This document shows positions 17,614 through 27,208 of a DNA stretch of 64,000 nt, one piece after another. The translations under genes were made by a program, and so were the position numbers. Source of the DNA: Ascidiaceihabitans sp023955215 (lineage in GTDB: Bacteria > Pseudomonadota > Alphaproteobacteria > Rhodobacterales > Rhodobacteraceae). The notes under the pieces are model-generated. The model was not told the DNA's origin, did no database searches, and saw nothing but the letters and a program-made list of their open reading frames with translations. Position 1 is the first letter of the stretch. Each line of letters begins with the position of its first letter. The DNA lies in the NCBI GenBank assembly GCA_943788345.1, contig CALSPX010000011.1:282760-346759 (forward strand). Reading direction: 5' to 3'.

Positions 17614-18063
17614 GTGGCAATTTCACAGGGACTTAGCATCGGGGCAGTGGCCGCGCGCACAGGGTTGGCTGTTTCAGCAATCCGGTTTTATGAGACGCAT
17701 GGGTTGGTGACCCCGATAAAGAATGCGTCGGGTCATCGTCGCTATGACCGATCCGACATCCGCAAACTTAGTTTTGTTATGATCGCACAAGAGCTGGGGG
17801 TATCGTTGAAAGAGTTAGGTGTGCTTATGCAGACCTTGCCCCAAGGGCGCCCACCGTCAAAAGGCGATTGGACACGTATGGCCACCAAGTTTCGCAAAGA
17901 CCTAGATGCCCGTATAGCAAAGGCTGAGCGGCTGCGTGACCAATTGGATGGGTGTATTGGGTGTGGATGTTTGCCGCTGAACAAATGCGCGCTGTATAAT
18001 CCGCAGGATCGCGTGCGTGTGGATGGCACTGGGCCGCGTTATTTGATTGCGGCGGGGGTTTGA
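17614..18063 (+). CDS. soxR: Redox-sensing activator SoxR
   Basis: A MerR-family regulator of about 149 residues. The N-terminal helix-turn-helix is SIGAVAARTGLAVSAIRFYE, a dimerisation coiled coil follows, and the [2Fe-2S] cysteines are in CIGCGCLPLNKC (C-x2-C-x-C-x5-C) near residue 119. Oxidation or nitrosylation of the cluster turns on target promoters. AGAGG lies 8 bp before the GTG at 17614 and 5 bp before a TTG at 17611, so either could be used. There is no soxS gene; as in most non-enteric bacteria, SoxR probably controls its neighbour, the VOC gene, directly. Confidence 0.94.
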   Translation: MAISQGLSIGAVAARTGLAVSAIRFYETHGLVTPIKNASGHRRYDRSDIRKLSFVMIAQELGVSLKELGVLMQTLPQGRPPSKGDWTRMATKFRKDLDARIAKAERLRDQLDGCIGCGCLPLNKCALYNPQDRVRVDGTGPRYLIAAGV

Positions 18064-18112
18064 AGATTGGCTAAAGGCGAGCTTTAATTGCAGCGCATTA
18101 CAATGTGCAGCC

Positions 18113-18831
18113 TCAGCAATATTGGTCTGCATACTCTAGTACCGCAAGGCATGCCAAGCGTCCGTATTCTGCGTTTGCGTGATGGCGGTCTTTGGGGTTT
18201 AAGTGCCGGAAGTCTGGGTGCGTGGTGCCAACCTGCGAGATGGTTTCAGGGGGTTGCGCTATTACGTCAATACCAACAGCGTTTAATTTATCTGTGCAAA
18301 GCTGCGGTAGCGACGTTCAATTTCGAGACAGACATCGATGCGTTTTCTTTGTAGATAGCGGGCGTGATCAAAAAAACGGGGTCCTTCAATCACAGCAACC
18401 TTGATGCCAACGGAGGCCAGTGCTGTCATGAATTCAATAGATTTCGCGCAATCGTGCTGTATTATCGACTGAACCAAAGCGTCAGAAAGTGGGGCCTCTT
18501 TCGCGCCTTTTTTCATCGACCAAGGCACGTTGCGATGCCAAGAGCAGTCGCGGAAGATGCGAGAGGAATTGATTGGCATGGACACCACCAGCAATTTAAA
18601 ATCACCATCTTTGTTGAGGGACTGTTGAGAAAACGAATGATTTGCCCACTCTTCGTGGGTGATAGTGACGGTTTGCGCCGCCTTATCAACCTCGAAGAAA
18701 TCGATCAGGGATCCATAGCCTTGGCCCAGTGGTAGAAACTCAAGTTCACCAATTCTCGGGTCGTCTTGGAAATCTTGGGCATGTTTGAGGGCACCAAGAT
18801 GAGAATCACCTGTTAACAATATTGGGCTCAT
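18113..18831 (-). pseudogene. SGNH-hydrolase-like protein, frameshifted
   Basis: The intact part (18831 down to 18283, 182 residues) starts MSPILLTGDSHLGAL, where GDSH is an SGNH block I with the nucleophile Ser. It then hits a stop at 18283. In the next frame, codons from about 18298 to the TGA at 18113 continue smoothly (TDKLNAVGIDVIAQ, later THPDFRHLNPKDRHH) and supply the DxxH block V. One missing base near 18286-18304 would explain the break; restored length is about 240 residues. As written, the catalytic Asp/His part is lost. It overlaps the GSCFA gene start-to-stop by 4 bp. A sequencing error is possible. Confidence 0.75.
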
Positions 18832-19904
18832 TTTTTAGGTCCAAATGCCGAGAGCAATTCTTCTTCACATGCAAGGTCGGTGCTGCTTGGGCGAGGGGCA
18901 TCATCCGTGCCTGTGGCGGGTTCCCCGGTGGGTGGGGTGTCAATGGGAAGTTCCTGTAGCCCTTGAAAGAATGTCTTCATCACGTGGTTGACGCCGTTAA
19001 TGTTTACGCTGTGCAGGTTTGGTTCAAAGAACGTGGCGCGGTAGGGGGCCGCATTTATGATCTCGTATGATGGGAAATAGCTGGTGTCATCCATATCGCG
19101 TGCAATTTGACCTGCAACAGCCCGCAAGACGGATTTTGATTCCATGGTCGCGACCAGAACGTGATTGCCGGAATTGGTTGCAGTCAAAGGGACTGGGGAC
19201 ACTGTTAACAAAAAGGCAGGCCCATTTTCATGTGCCTTGCGGATCATTGCGATTGCGTCATGTAGATTTTGGTAGACGAAGGAGTAATCTTGATTTTTGA
19301 ACAGGTGTTTTGGGTCATCAAACTCTCCTGCGATGGTACCCGGACACATGGGGTATTCGACACCGGTGTCACGGTCCCACCAACTTTCGGTCAGGCCGAG
19401 TGTGAAAACAAAAAGGTTACTGTCCAGAATGGAGGCGTGGAAGGCGGCAATCGTGTGTGCGCGAGAGGCCAACAATTCTTCGAGACTACCAAAGCCGTCA
19501 GGTTCAATAACGGGTCTAAAGGGGTCGAAATACCGTCCGTCTTTTTCCCAAAATAGGTCGGGTGGAGATTTGTGGCCCAATGCCCATTCTGTCCATTGTT
19601 TCAGCAATGAGGTGGTGTAAATGTTGCCAGTTCTGGCGCTGAATACGCCATAGTTGAAGGTCTTATTGCTGTCGTTTGACAGCCCGCGCGGGGCCGGTTC
19701 TGCATCGATCCAGCGAAATCCACGAGCGACCAATGCGCGGCTAAAGTGCTGAGCAAAGCATGAGCCGTAGGTTGTAATTTTGGTACTTTGCGTGATTGGG
19801 AAGGGGGCCACCCAAAGGTCGCTGATATCGAACATATTGCGCTTGGCTACTGCGGGTAACCAGAAGGCTTTTGCTTCTAATGACTGGTAGGGATTTTGCG
19901 ACAT
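18828..19904 (-). CDS. GSCFA-domain protein
   Basis: A protein of about 358 residues carrying the GSCFA domain; its name motif appears as TYGSCFAQHFS near residue 45. Other conserved blocks are FNYGVFSARTGNIYT and FTLGLTESWWDR. The family belongs to the SGNH-like hydrolase superfamily and is found near polysaccharide and capsule genes; the activity is not established. The ATG at 19904 is preferred over a TTG three codons earlier. The C-terminal tail (about residues 315-345) is Pro, Thr and Asp rich and probably disordered. It is coupled to the SGNH-like gene downstream and lies about 160 bp after the sulfotransferase. Confidence 0.85.
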   Translation of the reverse strand: MSQNPYQSLEAKAFWLPAVAKRNMFDISDLWVAPFPITQSTKITTYGSCFAQHFSRALVARGFRWIDAEPAPRGLSNDSNKTFNYGVFSARTGNIYTTSLLKQWTEWALGHKSPPDLFWEKDGRYFDPFRPVIEPDGFGSLEELLASRAHTIAAFHASILDSNLFVFTLGLTESWWDRDTGVEYPMCPGTIAGEFDDPKHLFKNQDYSFVYQNLHDAIAMIRKAHENGPAFLLTVSPVPLTATNSGNHVLVATMESKSVLRAVAGQIARDMDDTSYFPSYEIINAAPYRATFFEPNLHSVNINGVNHVMKTFFQGLQELPIDTPPTGEPATGTDDAPRPSSTDLACEEELLSAFGPKK

Positions 19905-20062
19905 TATATTCAACCCAAGCTTTTATTTTCAACCTAAAGCAGCGCCTTATTGTCAGGCTGACTAGGGCCTCTCCCACGTGCTTATCCGCATTGCTCAATA
20001 AAAGTTGGCAACCGTTCAGAGATGTAGAGTTAGGGTGGTCCAATCGATCTGAAACTTTGGTT

Positions 20063-20881
20063 TTATTTGAGCTGCTGCCGGTATAGCGCGGCCCATTCCT
20101 TGCTTAGTTCATCGGCCATTTTGGCTAAGGGTACCTTGATCGCATTTGTGCTTGATGTTTTAAGTCCAAGCACTTCTAGTACTTTGCTTAACGTGATTGA
20201 GGGATCATCTGCTAGATCCTCGTAAGATAAGCGCAAGGGTTGGATGCTTTCTTTTGTAAACCAGTGCTCCCACCTTTGGTCATCCTCCTCAAACTCTGCA
20301 AGATGTTGTCTGATCGCCTTTGCATCAAAGTAGGGGGGCTGTGGTGGTGCCAAACGTTCGAACTCAGTTCCATTTTCTGCTTTATGCCAAAGCCCTGTCT
20401 GCATTGCCTTTACGCATGAAATGGCTTGTTCCAGTTTGTTCTTGCGCGACAGAAAAATGAACGCAGTTTCCCCGAAGGTTGCGTTTAGTCGATCCACATC
20501 GCTGTTTTGTTCGGGATGCAAAAGTTTGAGTTGGCCCATAAAATAATTAAGGCTGCCGCCTTGAAGTCGCAGGCCAAACACGCCGGTTTCTGCGGTACCG
20601 GTTTTATGCGCCTTTTTCAAAACGGCTTCCAATGTTTCTGAACGGTTGCCCAAGCTATTGGGCGCAATGCCGTGAACTTCCATCCAGTTGGTCAGGGAAG
20701 GTTTATGGAAATAGGAATTAGGTACGCCGGCGACATTGGTGTTGGTCAAGAGCTGACACAGAAGGGTGCTGCCGCTGCGTGGACTTGTGCAAATGATGTA
20801 TGATTTATAGCCCATCTGTAAATGCGGCACCTGTTCTCGCTGGATCTCTTCAACGCTAGGTCGTTCTGCAATTTCCGTCAA
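20063..20881 (-). CDS. Stf0-type sulfotransferase
   Basis: A 272-residue PAPS-dependent sulfotransferase. The 5'-phosphosulfate loop is CTSPRSGSTLLCQLL near residue 31, and the 3'-phosphate site is IFLSRKNKLEQAISCVKA near residue 143. Family relatives sulfate trehalose or other glycans. The start is a TTG at 20881 supported by GGGAGG at 6-bp spacing; the next ATG would remove 22 residues but leave the loop intact. With the GSCFA and SGNH-like genes downstream it suggests modification of a surface glycan. Confidence 0.86.
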   Translation of the reverse strand: MTEIAERPSVEEIQREQVPHLQMGYKSYIICTSPRSGSTLLCQLLTNTNVAGVPNSYFHKPSLTNWMEVHGIAPNSLGNRSETLEAVLKKAHKTGTAETGVFGLRLQGGSLNYFMGQLKLLHPEQNSDVDRLNATFGETAFIFLSRKNKLEQAISCVKAMQTGLWHKAENGTEFERLAPPQPPYFDAKAIRQHLAEFEEDDQRWEHWFTKESIQPLRLSYEDLADDPSITLSKVLEVLGLKTSSTNAIKVPLAKMADELSKEWAALYRQQLK

Positions 20882-20900
20882 CCAAACCCTCCCGAACAGA

Positions 20901-20929
20901 AAAAAGGCCCCAACCGCCGTTGGAGCCTT
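20901..20929 (-). terminator. Rho-independent terminator of ctaD
   Basis: AAGGCCCCAAC at 20904-20914 pairs with GTTGGAGCCTT at 20919-20929 (11 bp, 4-nt loop). On the minus strand the stem is followed by a T run. It lies 26 bp past the ctaD stop. Confidence 0.9.
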
Positions 20930-20954
20930 TTGTATCTTAAATCAACCTAGCCAA

Positions 20955-22628
20955 TTAGTGGCTGTGTTGTTTGTCCCAGTCTTCTTGCTTTGGAAGAATT
21001 TCGAACGTGTGCTCTGGGGGTGGGCTTGGCAAAGTCCATTCCAGGGTGTCCGCGTATTCGTTCCATGGGTTCGCTTCAGTTGCCTTAGCACCGCGTAGCA
21101 ATGAGTAGGCAATGATCCCGAAGAAGAAGATGAAGGATGCAAAGCTTAGGAACGCGCCCCATGAGGACCATTCGTTCCAGTATGCAAACTGCTCAGGATA
21201 GTCGATGTAACGACGTGGCATACCCTGACGACCCAAGAAGTGCTGTGGGAAGAAGGTAAGGTTTGCACCGATGAACATCATCCAGAAGTGTAGTTTACCA
21301 GCCCATTCAGGGTACATGCGACCTGTCATCTTCGGCAGGTAGAAGTAGACCCCTGCAAAGATCGTAAAGACCGCACCCAAACTCATCACGTAGTGGAAGT
21401 GTGCCACAACGTAGTATGTGTCGTGGTAGTAACGGTCCACAGCTGCTTGGGACAGAACGATACCTGTAACGCCACCGACGGTGAACAAGAACAAGAAGCC
21501 GAAAGCCCATAGCATTGGCGTTTTGAACTCAATCGAGCCGCCCCACATGGTTGCAATCCATGAGAACACTTTGACCCCTGTTGGGACCGCAATGACCATC
21601 GTTGCGAGCATGAAGTAGGCTTGTTGGTTCAGTGACATACCAACCGTGTACATGTGGTGTGCCCATACGACGAAGCCCAGAACACCAATCGCGATGATCG
21701 CCCATACCATTGGCAAGTAACCGAAGATCGGCTTGCGTGCGAATGTTGAGATCACGTGAGAGATGATACCAAAGCCTGGAAGAATGATGATGTACACTTC
21801 AGGGTGTCCAAAGAACCACAGGATGTGTTGGTACAAGACCGGATCGCCACCGCCTGCTGGATCAAAGAATGTGAAGCCAAAGTTACGGTCCATCAGCAAC
21901 ATGGTGATCGCGCCAGCCAAAACAGGCAAGGACAACAGGATCAACCAAGAGGTCACAAAGATTGACCATGAGAACAACGGAACCTTGAACAATGTCATGC
22001 CAGGAGCACGCATGTTTAGGAATGTTGTGATCATGTTGATCGCACCAAGGATGGATGAGGCACCAGAAACGTGGACCGCAAAGATCGCGAGGTCCATAGA
22101 CATGCCGCCTTCACGTACTGACAACGGCGGGTACAGAACCCAACCCACACCAGAACCAAGCTGACCGTTCCCACCGGGGGAGATAACAGAGCAGATTGCC
22201 AAGGTTGTACCAGCAACATACATCCAGAAGGACAAGTTGTTCATACGTGGGAATGCCATGTCAGGCGCGCCGATTTGCAATGGCATAAAGTAGTTACCAA
22301 AGCCGCCGAATAGCGCCGGAATAACCACGAAGAACATCATCAAGATGCCGTGGCCAGTAATCAAAACGTTCCACAGGTGTCCGTTTGGAGTACAAAGTGA
22401 GGAGGAGTCTGCGAAGAAACGCGCGCCTTCCATACACATGTACTGAACGCCTGGGTCCATAAGCTCCAACCGCATGTAGACGGTGAATGCTACGGATACA
22501 AAGCCAACGAGGGCTGAGACGATCAGATATAGAATACCGATGTCTTTGTGGTTTGTGGACATGAACCAGCGGGTAAAGAACCCACGGTTATCTTCGTGGT
22601 CGTGCCCGTGGATGGCTGCGTCTGCCAT
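20955..22628 (-). CDS. ctaD: Cytochrome c oxidase subunit I
   Basis: The 557-residue catalytic subunit of an aa3-type cytochrome c oxidase, with twelve membrane helices that hold haem a and the haem a3-CuB centre. WFFGHPEVYIIILPGFG carries the CuB His and the cross-linked Tyr region, and VAHFHYVMSLG holds the haem His pair. The ATG at 22628 is chosen because AGGAGG lies 7 bp before it; an upstream ATG is unsupported. No ctaC, ctaE or assembly gene is adjacent, a split layout usual in Rhodobacterales. About 280 bp upstream hold only its promoter region. Confidence 0.97.
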   Translation of the reverse strand: MADAAIHGHDHEDNRGFFTRWFMSTNHKDIGILYLIVSALVGFVSVAFTVYMRLELMDPGVQYMCMEGARFFADSSSLCTPNGHLWNVLITGHGILMMFFVVIPALFGGFGNYFMPLQIGAPDMAFPRMNNLSFWMYVAGTTLAICSVISPGGNGQLGSGVGWVLYPPLSVREGGMSMDLAIFAVHVSGASSILGAINMITTFLNMRAPGMTLFKVPLFSWSIFVTSWLILLSLPVLAGAITMLLMDRNFGFTFFDPAGGGDPVLYQHILWFFGHPEVYIIILPGFGIISHVISTFARKPIFGYLPMVWAIIAIGVLGFVVWAHHMYTVGMSLNQQAYFMLATMVIAVPTGVKVFSWIATMWGGSIEFKTPMLWAFGFLFLFTVGGVTGIVLSQAAVDRYYHDTYYVVAHFHYVMSLGAVFTIFAGVYFYLPKMTGRMYPEWAGKLHFWMMFIGANLTFFPQHFLGRQGMPRRYIDYPEQFAYWNEWSSWGAFLSFASFIFFFGIIAYSLLRGAKATEANPWNEYADTLEWTLPSPPPEHTFEILPKQEDWDKQHSH

Positions 22629-22910
22629 AGGGTTGCCTCCTGACATTATAAAAAAATTCACAACAAGTTGTTCGTTGCGAAGGATTCCTCGCGGTTCTAA
22701 TGGAGCAAACCTTTATGAGCAATGACTGAGATGACCAAACATGCGCGAAATATTGTCGCGATTTCTGACAATGGCTGTTGAGTGTTCAGGCGGTTGCCTT
22801 TGGCAATGGGCTGCTTTTGCACAATATTTGCACGGAAGCTGGGAAGGTCACTTGCTGAACGCAAGGAATGCCCGTTCGCCGCGCGAAAATCAGGGAAGAA
22901 TTTGGTGACG

Positions 22911-23945
22911 TTATGCCGCGGCGTAAAACACTTCGTTCGGGGCCTGTTGCGCGGCAACTTGGTCGATGCAATCTGGCAAGCGGTGCATCAGCGAACGTGC
23001 TTCGTGCCTGCGTAAAACAGGGCGCACTGTGCCGTTGTGCGTTGCTTTGCTCATGTCGAACCCATCTAGGGTTTCCCAGATTTTGCCGGTTTCAAGCACA
23101 CGTTCAGGCATATCACCCAAGAACAGGCTTTCGGCCCACATTTCCTCAACCAGCACCAATTCATGCGTTGGAAGTAGAATGTGGAAATAAGTTACGTCAA
23201 AGTCAGCAGGTTGTTGATGGACCCATGCGTATTCGAGTGCCGTTTTGGCAGCGACCAATACTTCGGATGATCCAAACAATAGCTCTGCTTGGTTGTCAGT
23301 CACCATCAAGCGGTGCGCTGGCGACAGGTGTAGATCACGTGAGTTGCCAAAGGTGCCTGCGGGAATAACGATTGGACGGAAATCAGTGTTAAGACGCTGT
23401 TCTGCGCGGGAATAGCTTTGTTGGCTAATGGCCTGTACTTGAACAAAACCAGCGTCGCGCGTGATCACGTGATCGCCTGGGCGCAGATCTTCGATCCGCT
23501 TTTGCCCATCGCGCGTCGCGATGAGTGTACCGGCGATAAAGCAAGGGATGCTTTGATCTGTTGGGATGCGTTTCTTTTGTTCCCATGCACCAATTGGCAT
23601 GAGGCCGGGGAAATCTGTCGGAAGTATTAAGAGTTCCGTTTTTGAAACGAACTCCTGTGTTTCGCAGTTCACCAAAATCAGGTCTTCAATTGGAAGGTTT
23701 TCTGTTTCGGCGTACTGGTTCAATTGTATCGCGCTGCGTGCTGGCAGCATGCTGTCTGAGCCGAAACTGTGCAAAAGCCCTGTTGTGGCGGACCAGATTT
23801 CAAAAGGACCCAAGGCAACGGAATTGTTGGTAGCGTTGCGCAATTCTACGTTATTCAGTGACGAGCGGTTTTTTTCACCCAAGTTTGCACTGGGTGTTTC
23901 AGAGTCGCGCAGACACAAGAATAGACCGTCTAATTTGTTGTACAT
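22911..23945 (-). CDS. Hint (hedgehog/intein)-domain protein
   Basis: A 344-residue protein. The N-terminal 130 residues look like a beta-rich domain (NVELRNATNNSVALG, IWSATTGLLHSFG). A Hint domain starts at about residue 135 with CFIAGTLIATRDG, runs through DLRPGDHVITRD, and has LHLSPAHRLMV near residue 208. Rhodobacterales carry many such proteins, often with repeat or autotransporter-like partners; self-cleavage at the Cys is possible but unproven. There is no clear signal peptide. It lies alone between ctaD and lipB. Confidence 0.85.
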   Translation of the reverse strand: MYNKLDGLFLCLRDSETPSANLGEKNRSSLNNVELRNATNNSVALGPFEIWSATTGLLHSFGSDSMLPARSAIQLNQYAETENLPIEDLILVNCETQEFVSKTELLILPTDFPGLMPIGAWEQKKRIPTDQSIPCFIAGTLIATRDGQKRIEDLRPGDHVITRDAGFVQVQAISQQSYSRAEQRLNTDFRPIVIPAGTFGNSRDLHLSPAHRLMVTDNQAELLFGSSEVLVAAKTALEYAWVHQQPADFDVTYFHILLPTHELVLVEEMWAESLFLGDMPERVLETGKIWETLDGFDMSKATHNGTVRPVLRRHEARSLMHRLPDCIDQVAAQQAPNEVFYAAA

Positions 23946-24049
23946 CGGATCACCTTTTGGATTTCGCTGACTTTCAGATGCACCTCAATAACGGCAACAA
24001 AACGGCAACAGATTGAAGTTACTGTGTCAGCTGGTTCAAAAAGAGTATC

Positions 24050-24703
24050 TCAGAGCGAGGTAAATATTTTACCAAAGCTTTTCTGAAGAGCGACATCCAC
24101 GTCGTCCATTGTGACGGGCAGTCCAAGGTCAACAAGGGAGGTCACCCCGTGTTGTGTGATCCCGCAAGGGACGATCCCATCGAAGTGGCCCAAATCCGGT
24201 TCGACATTGATCGAGATCCCGTGAAAGCTGATCCACTTGCGCAGGCGGATGCCGATTGCTGCAATCTTGTCTTCGGCGATGTCGCCAGTGGCGGTGCGGG
24301 GTTTGTCAGGCCGATCCACCCAGACGCCAACACGCCCCTCGCGGATGGCCCCGTCGACGTTGAACTCTTTGAGGGCTGCAATGACCCATGCCTCGAGCTG
24401 TTGCACGAACAGGCGAACATCATGTCCACGTTTGCCCACATCCAAAAGCGTATAGGCGACGCGCTGTCCTGGTCCGTGATAGGTATATTGCCCGCCGCGT
24501 TTGGTATCAAAAACGGGAAAGCGATCGGGATCGGTCAAATCATGGGACTTGGCGGAGGTGCCAGCGGTGTAAAGAGGAGGGTGCTCCACCAGCCAGATGC
24601 ATTCATCCGCGACACCTTTATGGATGTCAGCCACGCGGGCTTCCATCCATGCCTCGGCCTCGCGAAAGTCGGTCAGGCCTGTGCTGGTAATCCATTGTAC
24701 CAT
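24050..24703 (-). CDS. lipB: Octanoyl-[ACP]:protein N-octanoyltransferase
   Basis: A 217-residue LipB that moves octanoyl from ACP to lipoyl domains. Key blocks are GGQYTYHGPGQRVAYTLLD near residue 70, SFHGISINV near 145 and the catalytic Cys in IVPCGITQHGV near 165. The real start is the ATG at 24703, which overlaps the stop of the upstream DsbA-like gene (TAATG); a longer reading frame upstream lies inside that gene and is not credible. Tight coupling suggests one operon. Confidence 0.94.
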   Translation of the reverse strand: MVQWITSTGLTDFREAEAWMEARVADIHKGVADECIWLVEHPPLYTAGTSAKSHDLTDPDRFPVFDTKRGGQYTYHGPGQRVAYTLLDVGKRGHDVRLFVQQLEAWVIAALKEFNVDGAIREGRVGVWVDRPDKPRTATGDIAEDKIAAIGIRLRKWISFHGISINVEPDLGHFDGIVPCGITQHGVTSLVDLGLPVTMDDVDVALQKSFGKIFTSL

Positions 24704-25386
24704 TATACAGTCGCTGCTTCGGCTGCGGTGCGTTTCAGTATATCTGTATAAGCTGCGACGCCTTGCGCCCCAGTCACCAGGTACTTGCCGCCAAAGATCA
24801 TTGATGGCACGCCGGTTATTCCGCGTGCTTGCCAATATTGTTGTTTCTCGCGGGTTATTGCACCCAGTTCGCCGCTTTCTATGATGCGTTTTGCCTTGTC
24901 AGTGTCCAAGCCAACAGTGGCTGCGATATCTACCAGAACGTCGGTTTGAGATAGATCGCGTTGATCGGTGAAATGTGCCTCAAACAATGCCAACTTCAGT
25001 TGATGCTGTTTCCCTTCACTCAAAGCGAATTCGAGCAGTTGATGCGTGATGAACGTGTTCCACATGTGGGTTTTCGGCGTCCAATTAAATGCAAAGCCTA
25101 GGCTTTCGCCCAGTGTTTTCATCTGCGCGCGCGACTGCTCAGATTGTTCAGGCGTGCTGCCGTATTTCTGCTGGATGTGTTCTGATGTGTTCTGGCCTGT
25201 TACTGGCATATCAGGGTTCAACTCAAACGGTTCCCAACGAATGCTGGCGTTGATGCCCGTGTCGGCCATGGCCTGTTCAAGCTGGCGATACCCGATGATG
25301 CACCATGGACACATGACATCGGACACAATGGTGACTTCAATGGCGCTTTGGGGGAGGGCGGTGGTCATTTTGATTTGTGTATCCAT
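24703..25386 (-). CDS. DsbA-family (FrnE-like) thiol oxidoreductase
   Basis: A protein of 227 residues from the ATG at 25386, which has AAGGGAG 8 bp upstream. The thioredoxin-fold active site is SDVMCPWCIIG near residue 25, the helical insertion covers about residues 60-150, and the cis-proline loop is ITGVPSMIF near 192. No signal peptide is present, so it is cytosolic like FrnE rather than periplasmic DsbA. FrnE-type proteins are linked to oxidative stress or polyketide chemistry, but the substrate here is unknown. It is cotranscribed with lipB. Confidence 0.87.
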   Translation of the reverse strand: MDTQIKMTTALPQSAIEVTIVSDVMCPWCIIGYRQLEQAMADTGINASIRWEPFELNPDMPVTGQNTSEHIQQKYGSTPEQSEQSRAQMKTLGESLGFAFNWTPKTHMWNTFITHQLLEFALSEGKQHQLKLALFEAHFTDQRDLSQTDVLVDIAATVGLDTDKAKRIIESGELGAITREKQQYWQARGITGVPSMIFGGKYLVTGAQGVAAYTDILKRTAAEAATV

Positions 25387-25554
25387 ATTAGGGTCTCCCT
25401 TAAGATCGTTGTGGCAGACGCGGTTTGCAACCCAGCTTTTGCGCACAAAGGTGAAAGGCATGGAGGAAAGAATGTGAGCCAAGCAGAAATGTGGAATATT
25501 TGGGGTTCACATCCTCGCGCCGAGGGGCTAGATCACCGCTACTAACCTCAAAGT

Positions 25555-25640
25555 GCGGCTGTGGCGGAATGGTAGACGCGCAGCGTTGAGGTCGCTGTGG
25601 GGTAACACCCGTGGAAGTTCGAGTCTTCTCAGCCGCACCA
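25555..25640 (+). tRNA. tRNA-Leu(GAG)
   Basis: An 86-nt class II tRNA including an encoded CCA. Acceptor GCGGCTG pairs with CAGCCGC, D stem GCG/CGC, anticodon stem CAGCG/CGCTG with loop TTGAGGT (anticodon GAG, reads CUC and CUU), a long variable arm, and a T arm with GTTCGAG. It is the insertion target of island 1; its 3' part recurs at 35678-35743. Confidence 0.96.
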
Positions 25641-25647
25641 ATTGATC
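25582..25647 (+). repeat. Island 1 left attachment repeat
   Basis: A 66-bp segment identical to 35678-35743. It starts in the anticodon stem of tRNA-Leu and runs 7 bp past CCA. A further 12 bp upstream (25570-25581) also match the right copy apart from one inserted T there. This is a classic integrase-generated att duplication. Confidence 0.93.
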
Positions 25648-25696
25648 ATGATAACTTATTGAAATTCCTTGGATCAACTTATCGAGGAAGATCATC

Positions 25697-26798
25697 ATGT
25701 CACACACTCAGTACACAATTTGTCGTTCAGGCACCTATTACTACAACCGCCGTGTGCCTAAACATGCTGTTGGAGCCTATGGTCAGTTCATCAGGCAGGC
25801 ACTGTCACAAGATCCACTGGAGGCCGAAGCATTCTCTAAACGTCTGAGTGATGTGCTGGACGGTGCTTGGAATGCCAAGACAAATGCACCACCAGTAAGT
25901 GTCGCTACGATTATTGAAAGCTTTCAACCAAGGCGTACGGCTCTGTCAGAGATTGCTAGCTGAGTACCTGGCATTGAAGCAGATAGATCAAACACCACCT
26001 CGAGTTGCTTTGGGCACCTTTATATCCTTAGCTGGTGATAGAGATGTCAGCGAGTACACACGAGAGGATGCCAAGTTATTTGTTCATCACTTAAAGATGA
26101 AAGGGAATAAGACTGCTACTATCAGGCGTAGGGTCAACAGCATCTCAGCAATACTCAATTATGCATACTCCGAATTAGATTTAGACAAACGGAATCCCTT
26201 CACCAGACTGTTTATCCAAAATGAAGGAGGTGACGTATTCAAGCGTGGCACCTTTAGTAACGAACAATTGAAGTGGGGCTATGACAAGGCTTTGGCATCA
26301 GGCAGTACCGTCAAGCTCCTCATGCCTCTTCTTGGTGAAACAGGCTGTAGATTGGCCGAGATCGTTGGGTTGCGAGTGGATGACATAGAGCTGGACGATG
26401 CTCTCATTCAAATTAGACCTAACAATGCCAGAAGACTGAAGACGAAGAACTCTGTTCGTACCCTTCCACTTTTGGGTTACGCCAGAAGGTCTATCGAACA
26501 AGTACAAAGACAATCGGATGGGGAGTGGTTGTTTCCACGTTACATCAAGGGCGGCCTGTGTAGGGCGGACAATGCGTCTGCTGCTCTCAATAAGTGGTTA
26601 AAGAAAGACTTCGATGGTTTGACTGGCCACAGTTTGCGTCACACCATGAGAGATCGGCTTCGAGCTGTTAATTGTCCGATGGACATGATCGATGAGATAG
26701 GTGGTTGGAAGTCCGTAACTACTATCGGTAATAGCTATGGTCGAGGATTCACAATGGAGCAGCGGCACCAATATCTTGAAAGCATAATGATCACTTGA
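25697..26798 (+). pseudogene. Tyrosine site-specific integrase, frameshifted
   Basis: The N-terminal arm- and core-binding part (from MSHTQYTICRSGTYYYN) is open until a stop near 25963. The next frame carries the rest (AEYLALKQIDQTP onward). Removing one base near 25945-25955 joins them into about 366 residues. The catalytic domain is complete: Arg in TGCRLAEIVGL, Lys in RLKTKNSVRTL, HxxR in GHSLRHTMRDRL, Trp/His position in GGWKS, and a Tyr in NSYGRGF. It is 56 bp from the tRNA CCA and faces into the island. The break probably inactivates it, unless it is a sequencing error. Confidence 0.85.
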
Positions 26799-27019
26799 TT
26801 ATGGTTCGAAGGACTATCAGGAATTGGTAGATAAACTTGATGATGAATGACGCCCAGCGCCCGAGGCTCATCATAGTAGTGACTGTCCAGCTCCAACACT
26901 GCCCCCGAGAGGCCATATAAGAGTCACTGGAGGGTACTCAGTGCGATAAGTGTCTGATTGCGGTGGCTAGACTGGGACGGCCTTGCGTGACAGCTAAATC
27001 ACTCAATGGACTATGGGTC

Positions 27020-27208
27020 TCACCCACACTTATACCCAACAGCCAAGTTGTGATCTGTCTCACAGGTATCCCCCGAACAGCATTCAAAGATGTTGGACTT
27101 ACAGACCACACACTGTTCATGACCGTGAACCACAACCGTATTCAGTGGAGACTGACATCTAGGGCATAGTTGCTTATGCGCATTGGCTGGGTGAAGGGTG
27201 TTGTCCAA
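27020..27208 (-). CDS. Small zinc-ribbon protein
   Basis: A 62-residue protein with an ordered set of Cys pairs: CPRC, then CVVC about 17 residues later, then ECCSGDTC. The HGHEQC segment adds possible ligands. This looks like a treble or double zinc ribbon that may bind nucleic acid or protein. The start lies immediately after the stop of the secreted-protein gene upstream, suggesting cotranscription. I recognise no named family. Confidence 0.6.
   Translation of the reverse strand: MDNTLHPANAHKQLCPRCQSPLNTVVVHGHEQCVVCKSNIFECCSGDTCETDHNLAVGYKCG

Noticed and set aside
22697..22957. A minus-strand frame between ctaD and the Hint gene
   Set aside because: It overlaps the Hint gene end and has no ribosome site or family features.
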